Positions 8,087-14,776 of a stretch of DNA of 15,560 nt are shown here, piece after piece; positions within the stretch are counted from its first letter, which is position 1; each line of letters begins with the position of its first letter. The stretch is from DASRHD01 sp035499715 (lineage in GTDB: Bacteria > Verrucomicrobiota > Verrucomicrobiia > Opitutales > Opitutaceae), in assembly GCA_035499715.1 (NCBI GenBank), contig DATJYF010000036.1, positions 1 through 15,560 of the forward strand, in the 5' to 3' direction. Made by a program: the position numbers and the translations under genes. The notes beneath the pieces were generated by a model, which searched no databases, was not told where the DNA came from, and worked only from the letters and a program-made list of their open reading frames with translations.

Positions 8087-8228
8087 GCAGGCAAGTGTGC
8101 TTTTTCGCTCGTAAAGGACAAGTTATGAAACGGACTGCGCATAAATCGTGCCAGTTAATTTTACACTTTATTGAACTTCCATCGACAGGCAAGTCGTTCC
8201 AAATAGGTGCCAACCTACCTACCAGTCT
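8087..8228. promoter_or_regulatory. A+T-richer divergent intergenic region (trmL / response regulator)
   Basis: At 142 bases this is the longest gap between protein-coding genes apart from the tRNA interval. It is distinctly richer in A+T than its surroundings, especially AGTTAATTTTACACTTTATT (8152-8171), and must hold promoters for both divergent genes. On the minus strand TGGCACGATTTATGCG (8153-8138) has the GG and GC dinucleotides spaced as in a sigma-54 -24/-12 element, about 50 bases before trmL, though the -12 half is imperfect. CAGGCAAGT occurs twice (around 8089 and 8186). No standard -35/-10 pair stands out and no Shine-Dalgarno precedes either start. Confidence 0.4.
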
Positions 8229-8648
8229 GTGTCCTCCAGCTCAAAAAAAGCGATTGTGATCGTCGATGATGAGACTTCATACATCGACCTGCTTGCCCAA
8301 CTGTTGGGAGACAATCTGAATCGGCCGGTTTTCACTTTCAGCCGGCCGTTGGACGCGCTCGAGGCGCTTCCGCGCATTGATGTCGGCGTGATCGTGACCG
8401 ATTTCTACATGCCGGACTTGAACGGATTTGAATTCGTGCTGCGGGCCAGCGCGATTGTGCCGGGCGTGCCGTTCATCCTCATCACCGGCCATGGCATCGA
8501 TCTGACCGACGAGGAATTTGCCCAGTTTCCCGCCCTGAAGAGCGTCATTCACAAGCCCTTTCTCTGGCGCCGGCTGGCGATGGAAATTCTCAAATACTGG
8601 CCCGAGGCGCATCCGCCGATCGAGCGGGCCGACCTGCCGCTGGCTTAA
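8229..8648 (+). CDS. Single-domain response regulator (receiver only)
   Basis: 139 residues, almost entirely one CheY-like receiver domain. The acidic pair D13/D14 (IVDDE), phospho-acceptor D58 in VTDFYMPDLNG, T86 in LITGHG and K109 in HKPF are all present, so it should be phosphorylated by a histidine kinase and act by protein contact; no DNA-binding or enzymatic output domain follows. The last roughly 20 residues (EAHPPIERADLPLA) are an unstructured-looking tail. The start is GTG at 8229, with no ATG or Shine-Dalgarno nearby. No kinase gene is in the window, making it an orphan. A terminator lies three bases after the stop. Confidence 0.88.
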   Translation: MSSSSKKAIVIVDDETSYIDLLAQLLGDNLNRPVFTFSRPLDALEALPRIDVGVIVTDFYMPDLNGFEFVLRASAIVPGVPFILITGHGIDLTDEEFAQFPALKSVIHKPFLWRRLAMEILKYWPEAHPPIERADLPLA

Positions 8649-8651
8649 CGT

Positions 8652-8670
8652 CCGCGCGGGCGCGGTTTTT
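8652..8670 (+). terminator. Intrinsic terminator after the response regulator
   Basis: CCGCG (8652-8656), loop CGGG and CGCGG (8661-8665) form a perfect 5-bp G+C stem followed at once by TTTTT (8666-8670). It begins three bases after the TAA stop. It works in the plus direction only; the complementary strand has no T-tract after the stem, so the convergent thrB operon is not served by it. Confidence 0.8.
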
Positions 8671-8679
8671 CGGGGGGGC

Positions 8680-9588
8680 CTAATCCACCTGCAGACCGGT
8701 GTTGTCTGCATGCAGCACGCGGGTCTCGCAGGCGACGTTTTCACGCGCGAAGGCCGCTTCCATCGCTTTTGCGACCGCGGCGGCCGGTTCCGCCATGCTG
8801 GGACAGACCACGCTGGAACCGCTGCCGCTCAGCCAGCCGGTGATCGCGCCCGCCGCCACACCCGCCTCGATCGCCGCGCGGCCGCCCGGAATGAGCGGCA
8901 AACGGTACGGTTCGTGAAAAAAATCGCTCACGGCCGGACGCAGTTTCTCGTAGTTGAGCGCCGCGAGCGCGGCGACAAAGAAGGCCGCGCTGTTCATGCT
9001 GCGCACCGCGTCGGCGAACGGCAGCGCCGCCGGCAGCGCGGCCCGCGCCGCCTTGGTCGGCATCTCCACCTGGGGCGAGGCCACGACAAAGGCCAGATCG
9101 TCGGGCACGGTGAACCGGACCGCATCCACGTAACCGCCCGTCGCCGGGTCGGTGCGCGAAACGGTGAAGCCGCCGAGAACCGCCGGAGTCGCGTTGTCGG
9201 GATGGCCCTCCAGCCGGGTGACGAGTTCGACCAGCCGGCGCTTGGTCAGCTTCGTCTCCACCAGCGCATCCAGGCCGGCGATGACGCCGGCGCGGATGAT
9301 CGCGCTCGAGCCCAGCCCGCGGGCCACCGGCACTTTGCCGGAAATCGAGTAGAAAAAACCGAACGGTTTGACCCGCGCTTCCGCAAAAAAAATCTCCGCC
9401 GCGGCCGCGACGAGGGCCTGCGCGCGCGCGTCGGCCGCGGTATCGGGTTGCGGTCCGTCGTCGGGCGCGCGCCGGAGCAGGACGCGGTTGTGGAGCTGGA
9501 GCGCCAGGCCGAGCGTGTCGAAGCCGGCACCGCAATTGGACGTGCTGGCGGGCACGCGCACGGCGGCGGTGTGACGCGGCGGCTTCAT
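8680..9588 (-). CDS. thrB: Homoserine kinase
   Basis: 302 residues. This GHMP-family kinase phosphorylates L-homoserine with ATP, the penultimate step of threonine synthesis in the cytoplasm. The N-terminal substrate strand VPASTSNCGAGFDTLGLAL (12-30), the GHMP phosphate loop PVARGLGSSA (87-96), EGHPDNATPAVLGG (127-140) and the C-terminal WLSGSGSSVVC (252-262) are all diagnostic of ThrB. The ATG at 9588 overlaps the smpB stop as ATGA, suggesting translational coupling; the frame is open further upstream only as an antiparallel reading of smpB. It is last in rpoZ-smpB-thrB and faces the response regulator. thrC and hom are not in the window. Confidence 0.94.
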   Translation of the reverse strand: MKPPRHTAAVRVPASTSNCGAGFDTLGLALQLHNRVLLRRAPDDGPQPDTAADARAQALVAAAAEIFFAEARVKPFGFFYSISGKVPVARGLGSSAIIRAGVIAGLDALVETKLTKRRLVELVTRLEGHPDNATPAVLGGFTVSRTDPATGGYVDAVRFTVPDDLAFVVASPQVEMPTKAARAALPAALPFADAVRSMNSAAFFVAALAALNYEKLRPAVSDFFHEPYRLPLIPGGRAAIEAGVAAGAITGWLSGSGSSVVCPSMAEPAAAVAKAMEAAFARENVACETRVLHADNTGLQVD

Positions 9589-10061
9589 TTGCGGCGGTGC
9601 TTGAGCGCCTTTTGCACGTCGCGCAATTGCGCCTTCTTTTTCAAGTCCTCGCGGCGGTCGAAAAGCTTTTTTCCCGTGCAGAGCGCGACCTCGACCTTGA
9701 CCAGCGCGTCCTTGAAATACATGCGCAGCGGAATGAGCGTGCGGCCGCCGGCGTCGAGCGCCTGCGCGATCTTGCGGATCTGGTGGCGGTGAAGCAACAG
9801 CTTCCGGGTGCGGCGCGCGTCGTGGTTGTTGAGGTTGCCGAATTCGTACTGGTCGATATGCGCGTTGATCAGCCACAACTCGCCGTTCATGACGCGGCCG
9901 AAGGCGTCGTTGATCTGGGCGCGGCCGGCGCGGATGGATTTGACCTCGGTGCCGCGCAGCTGGAGCCCGGCCTCGAATTTCTCGTCCACGAAATAATCGC
10001 GCAGCGCCTTGCTGTTGCGGATCTCCGTGTAGCGGGCGGAATCTTTTTTGGGCGCGGACAT
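9585..10061 (-). CDS. smpB: SsrA-binding protein SmpB
   Basis: 158 residues, standard length. SmpB binds the tRNA-like end of tmRNA (SsrA) and delivers it to stalled ribosomes, where trans-translation tags the unfinished protein for degradation. The OB-fold core shows LRGTEVKSIRAGR (35-47), the INDAF patch (50-54) and RKLLLHRHQI (86-95); the basic C-terminal tail GKKLFDRREDLKKKAQLRD (130-148) is the segment that enters the mRNA channel. The ATG at 10061 (MSAPKKDSARYTEIRNSKA) fits the family and has no Shine-Dalgarno. It lies 56 bases after rpoZ and overlaps thrB by four bases. I see no ssrA gene in the window. Confidence 0.96.
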   Translation of the reverse strand: MSAPKKDSARYTEIRNSKALRDYFVDEKFEAGLQLRGTEVKSIRAGRAQINDAFGRVMNGELWLINAHIDQYEFGNLNNHDARRTRKLLLHRHQIRKIAQALDAGGRTLIPLRMYFKDALVKVEVALCTGKKLFDRREDLKKKAQLRDVQKALKHRRK

Positions 10062-10117
10062 GGCGGTGCAACCGGACAGCGCCGGGCCGGGAACGCGTCC
10101 GCTGTGCGGCGGGCGGC

Positions 10118-10318
10118 TCAGTTCTCGCCGGGCTCGAAGCTGATTTTCCCTTCGATGATTTCGCGGAGAGCGATGTCCTCGGGCGAGAGTTTTTCCAACG
10201 ACTCCACTAGCGGACGGCTGCCGCGCCGGAGCTGTTTGACGCGGCGCGATACGACGCTGATCAGCACGTTCGGATCAGCGATGACCTTTTGCGCTTCCTT
10301 GATGTAATCGTCTCTCAT
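10118..10318 (-). CDS. rpoZ: RNA polymerase omega subunit (short, PVC type)
   Basis: 66 residues from the ATG at 10318. Omega helps fold and assemble the beta-prime subunit of RNA polymerase. The protein has the sequence pattern I associate with verrucomicrobial omega: a start MRDDYIKEAQKV, VSRRVKQLRRGSRPLVE in the middle (the basic helix corresponding to the R-A-R-Q-L segment of classical RpoZ) and LSPEDIALREIIEGKI at the end. The frame is open to an ATG at 10330 and a TTG at 10345, but the promoter proposed just upstream has its -10 at 10345-10350, favouring 10318 or 10330. It is the first gene of rpoZ-smpB-thrB. Alternative: a conserved hypothetical, as omega is short and divergent. Confidence 0.8.
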   Translation of the reverse strand: MRDDYIKEAQKVIADPNVLISVVSRRVKQLRRGSRPLVESLEKLSPEDIALREIIEGKISFEPGEN

Positions 10319-10344
10319 AGCGGCGTGCATGGGTAAAACTGCCA

Positions 10345-10373
10345 ATAACGTTAGGCAACTCCGCCTCCGTCAA
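10345..10373 (-). promoter_or_regulatory. Candidate sigma-70 promoter of the rpoZ-smpB-thrB operon
   Basis: On the minus strand TTGACG (10373-10368) matches five of six bases of the -35 consensus; after exactly 17 bases comes CGTTAT (10350-10345), a modest -10 with three matches including the key final AT. Transcription would begin near 10338, about twenty bases before the rpoZ ATG at 10318. Confidence 0.4.
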
Positions 10374-10423
10374 GGCAATTTTCCCGGCTTGCCCCGAACC
10401 GCGCCCCGGGCTCACGCTGGCGC

Positions 10424-10744
10424 ATGCTCATCGCCTGGACGACCGTGGCCGCGCGCGCCGAGGCCGAGCGACTGGCCCGCGACGCCATCGCGCAGCGTTT
10501 TGCCGTTTGTGTGCAAATCGACGGCCCGATCACCTCGCACTACCACTGGCAGGGCAAACTCGAACGCACGGAGGAATTCCGGCTGTGTTTCAAGTTCCTC
10601 TCCCCGCAGCAGGCCGCGCTGGAGGCGTGGCTTTTTGCCCGCCATCCCTATGAGACGCCAGAGTGGTTCGTCGTGCGGGCGGACAGCGTGGGCGAAAAAT
10701 ACTTGTCATGGGCGCTGGCAAGCGCTACTTCGTCGCCCCTTTAA
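10424..10744 (+). CDS. cutA: CutA1-like divalent-ion tolerance protein
   Basis: 106 residues, the usual CutA length. CutA is a small trimeric ferredoxin-like protein related in fold to PII signal proteins; it has been linked to copper and divalent-cation tolerance, though its exact role is unsettled. Family landmarks are IAWTTV (3-8), RFAVCVQIDGPITSHYHWQG (25-44, the region around the conserved cysteine C29), the EEF strand (50-52) and HPYETPEW (74-81), ending with KYLSWALA (92-99). The ATG at 10424 is the only sensible start. Divergent from rpoZ, and 27 bases upstream of the small basic protein gene, with which it may be co-transcribed. Confidence 0.92.
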   Translation: MLIAWTTVAARAEAERLARDAIAQRFAVCVQIDGPITSHYHWQGKLERTEEFRLCFKFLSPQQAALEAWLFARHPYETPEWFVVRADSVGEKYLSWALASATSSPL

Positions 10745-10771
10745 CTCGTCGCAATCTCGATTTTTCCCACC

Positions 10772-10927
10772 ATGTCACAGCACAAAAGCCTGCAAAGCTC
10801 CGGCGGCATCGTCATCAAGCGCAACGTCCTGAAACGCTTCGAGCGTGTCGAGCTGCTCAAGAAGCGCGGCCAATGGAAGGCCGGCGACCGCGTCCAGGGC
10901 CTGCGCAAGACCAAGCCCGACGTCTGA
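10772..10927 (+). CDS. Small basic protein of the Verrucomicrobia/Chlamydiae/Planctomycetes type
   Basis: 51 residues and strongly basic (ten lysines, six arginines). It starts MSQHKSLQSSGGIVIKRNVL, continues KRFERVELLKKRGQWKAGD and ends VQGLRKTKPDV. The pattern of 'R-x-VLKR-x-ER-x-E-x-L-K-x-x-G-x-W-x-x-GD-x-V-x-GL-x-K' matches, from memory, the TIGR04137 family, known simply as a small basic protein in PVC-superphylum genomes. No function is established to my knowledge; size and charge suggest binding to RNA or the ribosome, which is inference. It lies 27 bases after cutA and is followed by a strong terminator. No Shine-Dalgarno (TTTTTCCCACC before ATG). Confidence 0.85.
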   Translation: MSQHKSLQSSGGIVIKRNVLKRFERVELLKKRGQWKAGDRVQGLRKTKPDV

Positions 10928-10955
10928 ACCGGCGCGTGCCCCGCGCCCGAATTTT

Positions 10956-10987
10956 CGGCGGTCCGAACCACTCGGCCCGCCGTTTTT
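10956..10987 (+). terminator. Intrinsic terminator after the small basic protein gene
   Basis: CGGCGG (10956-10961) pairs with CCGCCG (10977-10982), and inside it CCGA (10963-10966) pairs with TCGG (10972-10975) around the loop ACCAC, with a single T/C mismatch between the stems. TTTTT (10983-10987) and then ATT follow. It lies 28 bases after the stop and ends 15 bases before dedA, so dedA probably needs its own or read-through transcription. Confidence 0.85.
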
Positions 10988-11002
10988 ATTGCCGTCCCCG
11001 CC

Positions 11003-11662
11003 ATGATCGAACTTCTCCGGCAACTGGTCGACTTCGTCCTGCACATCGACCGGCACCTCCAGGGCATCATCGCCGCCTACGGCCCGTGGACCTACGCGTT
11101 GCTGTTCGTGATCATTTTTTGCGAAACCGGCCTGGTCGTGACGCCCTTTCTGCCGGGCGACTCGCTGCTTTTTGCCGCCGGTGCGCTGGCCGCCGGCGGG
11201 GCGCTGAATCCCCACGTGCTTGCCCTCACCCTCTCGCTCGCCGCCGTGCTCGGCAACATGGCCAACTACGGGATCGGCGCCTTCGCCGGCCCGAAGGTTT
11301 TCACCCGCGAGGACTCCTGGCTGCTGCGCAAAAAGCACCTCGAGCGCGCCCACGCGTTTTTCGAAAAATACGGCGGCCGTTCGATCATCCTGACGCGGTT
11401 TCTGCCCATCTTTCGCACCTTCGTGCCGTTCGTGGCCGGCGTCGGCCGCATGTCCTATCCGCGTTTTTTCGCCTTCAACTTCATCGGCGGCACCGCCTGG
11501 GCCTGCTCGTTTGTCTACCTCGGCTATTTCTTCGGCGGCACCGGGGTTGTTAAGAAAAATTTCAGCCTCGTGATCGTCGCCATCATCGTGATCTCCCTGC
11601 TGCCGATGGTGATCGAGCTCGGACGCGCGTGGCGGGAATCCCGGCGGGCCCGCCCGGCCTGA
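11003..11662 (+). CDS. DedA-family (SNARE-associated/VTT domain) membrane protein
   Basis: 219 residues, standard size. DedA proteins are inner-membrane proteins; recent work links the family to undecaprenyl-phosphate or phospholipid flipping and to proton-dependent envelope maintenance. Visible: a hydrophobic segment from about 27-45, the re-entrant motif CETGLVVTPFLPGDSLLFAAG (40-60) with acidic E41 and D53, a helix 73-95, the signature TRFLPIFRTFVPFVAGVGRM (131-150) with R132 and R138, then helices at about 155-178 and 187-205. The essential acidic and arginine residues known from E. coli YqjA/YghB have clear counterparts. The C-terminus is arginine-rich and cytoplasmic by the positive-inside rule. 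ATG at 11003; 15 bases after a terminator. Confidence 0.92.
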   Translation: MIELLRQLVDFVLHIDRHLQGIIAAYGPWTYALLFVIIFCETGLVVTPFLPGDSLLFAAGALAAGGALNPHVLALTLSLAAVLGNMANYGIGAFAGPKVFTREDSWLLRKKHLERAHAFFEKYGGRSIILTRFLPIFRTFVPFVAGVGRMSYPRFFAFNFIGGTAWACSFVYLGYFFGGTGVVKKNFSLVIVAIIVISLLPMVIELGRAWRESRRARPA

Positions 11663-11669
11663 ACCGCAC

Positions 11670-11744
11670 TGGTGCGAACGCCGGGAGTCGAACCCGGATC
11701 AATGGCTTCGGAGGCCACTACACTATCCATTGTGCTACGCTCGC
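11670..11744 (-). tRNA. tRNA-Arg (anticodon CCG)
   Basis: Read on the minus strand from 11744, the sequence folds as a full cloverleaf. Acceptor GCGAGCG pairs with CGTTCGC (one G-U); D stem GCAC/GTGT; anticodon stem GTGGC/GCCAT around loop CTCCGAA, giving anticodon CCG (11711-11709 on the minus strand); T stem CCGGG/CCCGG around TTCGACT. The variable loop is short (four bases). Discriminator A and an encoded CCA follow (11672-11670). It decodes the arginine codon CGG. It lies 84 bases after lpdA on the same strand and ends seven bases from the convergent dedA stop. Confidence 0.97.
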
Positions 11745-11805
11745 AAGAGCAGCGCCGGACCGTAAGCTTTGTCCAGGTGGCGGCGAGTTCAAGCCGTTTC
11801 CGCCC

Positions 11806-11823
11806 GCTGCCGGCCGCGGCAGC
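11806..11823 (-). terminator. Hairpin just after the lpdA stop (no T-tract)
   Basis: GCTGCCG (11806-11812), loop GCCG and CGGCAGC (11817-11823) form a perfect 7-bp G+C stem five bases downstream of the lpdA stop in the minus direction. No run of T follows, so it may stabilise the mRNA 3' end or act in Rho-dependent ending rather than as an intrinsic terminator. The rest of the lpdA-tRNA gap (11745-11805) shows no other feature I can support. Confidence 0.4.
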
Positions 11824-11828
11824 CGCGA

Positions 11829-13226
11829 TCAAATGTGGATGGCCTCGTCGCGCGAGGCGGCCGCGGCCTCCATCACGGCCTCGCTCAACGTCGGATGCGC
11901 GTGGATGGTCTGGTGGATTTCCTCGGCCGTGGCCTCGAGCTCGATGGCCAGCCCGTATTCGGCGATGAGCTCGGTGGCCTCGCTGCCGATGATGTGCGCG
12001 CCGTAAATCTCGCCGGTGTTCGCATCGGTGATGAGCTTGACGAAGCCCTCGCTTTCAGCCGACGCCACGGCCTTGCCTGAGGCGGTGAAGGGGAACTTGC
12101 CGAGCTTGATCGGCAGCCCCTTTTCCTTCGCGGCCTTCTCGGTCAGGCCGATGCTCGCGACCTGGGGCTGGCAGTAGGTGCCGCCGGGGAAGACCCGCAC
12201 GCGTTTGGGCGGGCTGTGGCCGAACATGCCGTTCACGGCGTTGATCGCCTCGTAATGCGCAACGTGCGCGAGCCAGGGCGGGCCGATGATGTCGCCCGCG
12301 GCGTAGATGCCCGGCGCGCTCGACTGGTAATCGTCGCCGACCTTCACGTAGTTGCGGTCGAGCTCGAGTTTCACGCCGGGCGAGAGCGCGCCCTCGAGAT
12401 TGGCCACGACGCCGATGGCGGAGAGCAGCACCTCGGCCTCGACCTCGGTTTTCCTGTCGCCAGCGACGAGGTCGACCTTCACCGAGCTTTTGCCCGCGCG
12501 GATGTTCTCCACCTTCGTGCCGATGTGCATGCCGATGCCCTGCTTGTCGAACGAACGCTGCAGCACCCGCGACACCTCCTCGTCCTCCTGCGGCAGGATC
12601 TGCGGCAGCATCTCCACCAGTGTCACCTTCGCACCGAAGGCGTTGTAGAAATAGGCGAACTCCACGCCGATCGCGCCCGCCCCGACGATGATGACGGACT
12701 TCGGCAGCGTTTTGTTCGCCAGCGCCTCGCGCGAGGTCATCACGCGCACGCCATCGAGTTCGACGCCGGGCAGGCGGCGCATCTTGCAGCCGGTGGCGAG
12801 CAGAATGTTTTTGGTTTTGAAAAATTTTCCCTTGTTCGGCCCGTCGGTCACCGAGACCATGCCCGGCACGTCCACCTGGCCGCGGCCGACGACGTATTCG
12901 ACCTTGTATTTCTTGAAGAGAAACTCGACGCCCTTGGCCATCTGGTCGGAGACGGCGCGCGAGCGCTCCATAACCTTGGCAATGTCGAAGGTCACCTCCC
13001 TGGCCCCGAGGCCGTAGATCTCGGCCTTCTTCATTTTCTGATAGAGCTCCGCGCTCTTGAGCAGCGCCTTGGTCGGGATGCAGCCCCAGTTCAGGCAGGT
13101 GCCGCCGGCGCGCTCGACTTCGATGCAGGCGACTTTTTTGCCGAGTTGCCCGGCGCGGATGGCGCCGGCGTAACCGGCGGGGCCGCCGCCGATGACAATG
13201 AGATCGTACTCGCTGGTTTCAGCCAT
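11829..13226 (-). CDS. lpdA: Dihydrolipoyl dehydrogenase (E3)
   Basis: 465 residues, full length. This FAD flavoprotein reoxidises dihydrolipoamide with NAD+ in pyruvate, 2-oxoglutarate and branched-chain dehydrogenase complexes and in glycine cleavage. FAD-binding VIGGGPAGYAG is at 11-21; the redox disulfide is C44/C49 in GGTCLNWGCIPTK; the NAD motif VGAGAIGVEF is at 181-190; the second FAD motif is YAAGDI (308-313); the catalytic dyad of the dimer is H444/E449 in HAHPTLSE. There is no N-terminal lipoyl domain. The ATG at 13226 lies 24 bases after the stop of the upstream membrane-protein gene. E1 and E2 partners are not in the window, so which complex it serves is unknown. Confidence 0.96.
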   Translation of the reverse strand: MAETSEYDLIVIGGGPAGYAGAIRAGQLGKKVACIEVERAGGTCLNWGCIPTKALLKSAELYQKMKKAEIYGLGAREVTFDIAKVMERSRAVSDQMAKGVEFLFKKYKVEYVVGRGQVDVPGMVSVTDGPNKGKFFKTKNILLATGCKMRRLPGVELDGVRVMTSREALANKTLPKSVIIVGAGAIGVEFAYFYNAFGAKVTLVEMLPQILPQEDEEVSRVLQRSFDKQGIGMHIGTKVENIRAGKSSVKVDLVAGDRKTEVEAEVLLSAIGVVANLEGALSPGVKLELDRNYVKVGDDYQSSAPGIYAAGDIIGPPWLAHVAHYEAINAVNGMFGHSPPKRVRVFPGGTYCQPQVASIGLTEKAAKEKGLPIKLGKFPFTASGKAVASAESEGFVKLITDANTGEIYGAHIIGSEATELIAEYGLAIELEATAEEIHQTIHAHPTLSEAVMEAAAASRDEAIHI

Positions 13227-13250
13227 GGAAAAAGAGGTGCGGAGTTTTTT

Positions 13251-13661
13251 TCAAATGTCGATGATATCGTCGCGCTTCGCCGGCGGCGGGGGCTGCGGCG
13301 GCGCCGGAGACCGGGCCAGCAGGCGGCTCATGACCAGGTTGGTGGCGCCCACGATCAGCGCTCCGCCGACCGCCGACCAGAAGCCCGCGACATGAAAGCC
13401 GTCCACGATGCGTCCGACAAAAAGAAACAACAAGGCATTGATCACGATCAGGCCCAGCCCCATCGTCAGCAGGATGAACGGCAGCGTGAACAGCACCAGC
13501 AGCGGCCGCAGGATGGCGTTGCAAAAGCTCAGCAGCAGCACCACCACGAGCAGCGTCGTGCCGCTGTCATAGTGGATGCCCGGCACGATATGCGCCGCCA
13601 GCACCACGCCCAGCGCCAGCACCAGCCACCGCACGAACAGATTGCTCAACGGATGATTCAT
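13251..13661 (-). CDS. Four-helix membrane protein, Phage_holin_4_2 / YvlD-like family
   Basis: 136 residues with about four hydrophobic helices (roughly 8-25, 35-53, 56-80 and 88-113). The pattern VPGIHYDSGTTLL (26-38), LSFCNAILRPLLVLFTLP (44-61), TMGLGLIVINALLFL (66-80) and GFHVAGFWSAVGGALIV (88-104) matches the family often labelled 'phage holin family protein' (superfamily IV, YvlD-like). Despite that label these are usually chromosomal proteins in ordinary operons, with no demonstrated lysis role; envelope stress functions have been suggested for some. The C-terminus is a proline-rich tail (PAPPQPPPPAKRDD) probably in the cytoplasm. It precedes lpdA by 24 bases and is divergent from the GT4 gene. 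Confidence 0.88.
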   Translation of the reverse strand: MNHPLSNLFVRWLVLALGVVLAAHIVPGIHYDSGTTLLVVVLLLSFCNAILRPLLVLFTLPFILLTMGLGLIVINALLFLFVGRIVDGFHVAGFWSAVGGALIVGATNLVMSRLLARSPAPPQPPPPAKRDDIIDI

Positions 13662-13702
13662 TGCACAAGCTGCTCACTTTCATTCCTGTCCGCAACCGAG
13701 CA

Positions 13703-14776
13703 ATGAAAATCCTCGTCCTGCAAGACCACCTGCGCAGCGGCGGCACCGAACGCCAGTCGATCCTGCTCACGCGCGCCTTCGGCGCCGCCGGCCATGACGC
13801 CACCCTGATCACCTTCCGTCCGGGCGGCGCGCTGGCCGGCACGCTCGGACGCCTTCCGCGGCGGACCCTCCAGCCGGTCGACCTCGGGCTCGACTGGTTC
13901 GCGCCCGGATTGGCGGGCGCCGTCCGCGCCGTCGCGCCCGACCTCGCCCTCTGCATGGGCCGCATGGCCAACTGCTACGCCGGATCGCTGCAGAAAAAAT
14001 TTTCCCAGGTCGCCGTCATCGCCACCATGCGCACGGGCAAAAAAATTCCCTGGCTTTTTCGCCGTTCGCTGTGCCTCGCGCGCCACGTCATCGCCAACAG
14101 CCATGACGCCGAGGCCGCCCTCGTTTCCCTTTACCGCGTGCCGCGCGACAAAATCACCGTCATTCACAATTCCCTCGTTTTCGCGCCGGCGCCGGCCCCG
14201 GCGGACCGGGCCGTGGTGCGGGCCCAGCTCGGCGCGTCGGCCGCGACTCTGGTACTGCTCGATATCGCCATGTTCCGGCCGGAAAAAAACCAGCGTGAGC
14301 TGATCGAGATCGCCGCCCGGCTTCCGCCCGGCCTCGACTGGCAGCTCTGGCTGGCCGGCAACGGCCCGGCTCGCGCCGCCTGCGAGCGCCTCGCCGCCGA
14401 AAAAGCCCCCGGCCGCGTGAAGTTTCTCGGCTTCCACGCCGACCCCGAGCCGTTTTACGCCGCCGCCGATCTCGCCGTGCACGCCTCGCTCAGCGAGTCG
14501 CTGCCGAATTTTCTGATCGAGGCGCACGCCCACGGCCTGCCGTCCGTGGCCTACGATGTCGGCGGCGTGCGCGAAACCGGCGGCATCACCGTGCCTCCAC
14601 GCGACCAGGCCGCATTTCTTGCTCAGCTGCAGCCGCTCCTGGCCGATCCCGCGGTGCGGGTCCGCGCCGCCGCCGCCGCGCAGGCCCACGCGCGCGCCCA
14701 TTTCGCCCCCGAGCAGCAGACCCAGGCCTATCTCGACCTTTTCGCCCGGCTTCTCCAATCTCCTCCTCCGGCATGA
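13703..14776 (+). CDS. Glycosyltransferase family 4 (GT-B fold)
   Basis: 357 residues from the ATG at 13703. GT4 enzymes are retaining transferases that build LPS, capsule or glycolipid sugars at the cytoplasmic membrane. The N-terminal acceptor domain begins MKILVLQDHLRSGGTERQ with the glycine-rich GGTERQ loop (13-18). ANSHDAEAAL (131-140) and VIHNSLVF (153-160) lead into the donor domain: FRPEKNQREL (191-200, with the phosphate-contacting R192/K195) and the EX7E motif E265-E273 in LSESLPNFLIEAHAHGLPSV. The frame is open to a TTG at 13661 that collides with the divergent gene's start, so the later ATG is preferred. It overlaps the following DeoR gene by four bases (ATGA). The specific sugar is not predictable. 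Confidence 0.9.
   Translation: MKILVLQDHLRSGGTERQSILLTRAFGAAGHDATLITFRPGGALAGTLGRLPRRTLQPVDLGLDWFAPGLAGAVRAVAPDLALCMGRMANCYAGSLQKKFSQVAVIATMRTGKKIPWLFRRSLCLARHVIANSHDAEAALVSLYRVPRDKITVIHNSLVFAPAPAPADRAVVRAQLGASAATLVLLDIAMFRPEKNQRELIEIAARLPPGLDWQLWLAGNGPARAACERLAAEKAPGRVKFLGFHADPEPFYAAADLAVHASLSESLPNFLIEAHAHGLPSVAYDVGGVRETGGITVPPRDQAAFLAQLQPLLADPAVRVRAAAAAQAHARAHFAPEQQTQAYLDLFARLLQSPPPA

Noticed and set aside
10076..10105. ACAGCG/CGCTGT inverted repeat between rpoZ and smpB
   Set aside because: Only six base pairs around an 18-base loop in G+C-rich DNA, with no T-tract; not distinguishable from chance.
11670..11744. tRNA-Arg as an attachment site of an integrated element
   Set aside because: No integrase lies nearby and I see no repeated 3' tRNA fragment in the window; both flanks are housekeeping genes.
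11745..11800. tRNA promoter with TTGAAC at 11792-11787 on the minus strand
   Set aside because: The only TANNNT-like -10 lies 22 bases away, too far; at the correct spacing the sequence is AAGCTT, a poor match.
13251..13661. Phage holin as a sign of prophage
   Set aside because: The family label is historical. No endolysin, capsid, integrase or other phage gene is nearby, and the gene is paired with lpdA in a normal operon.
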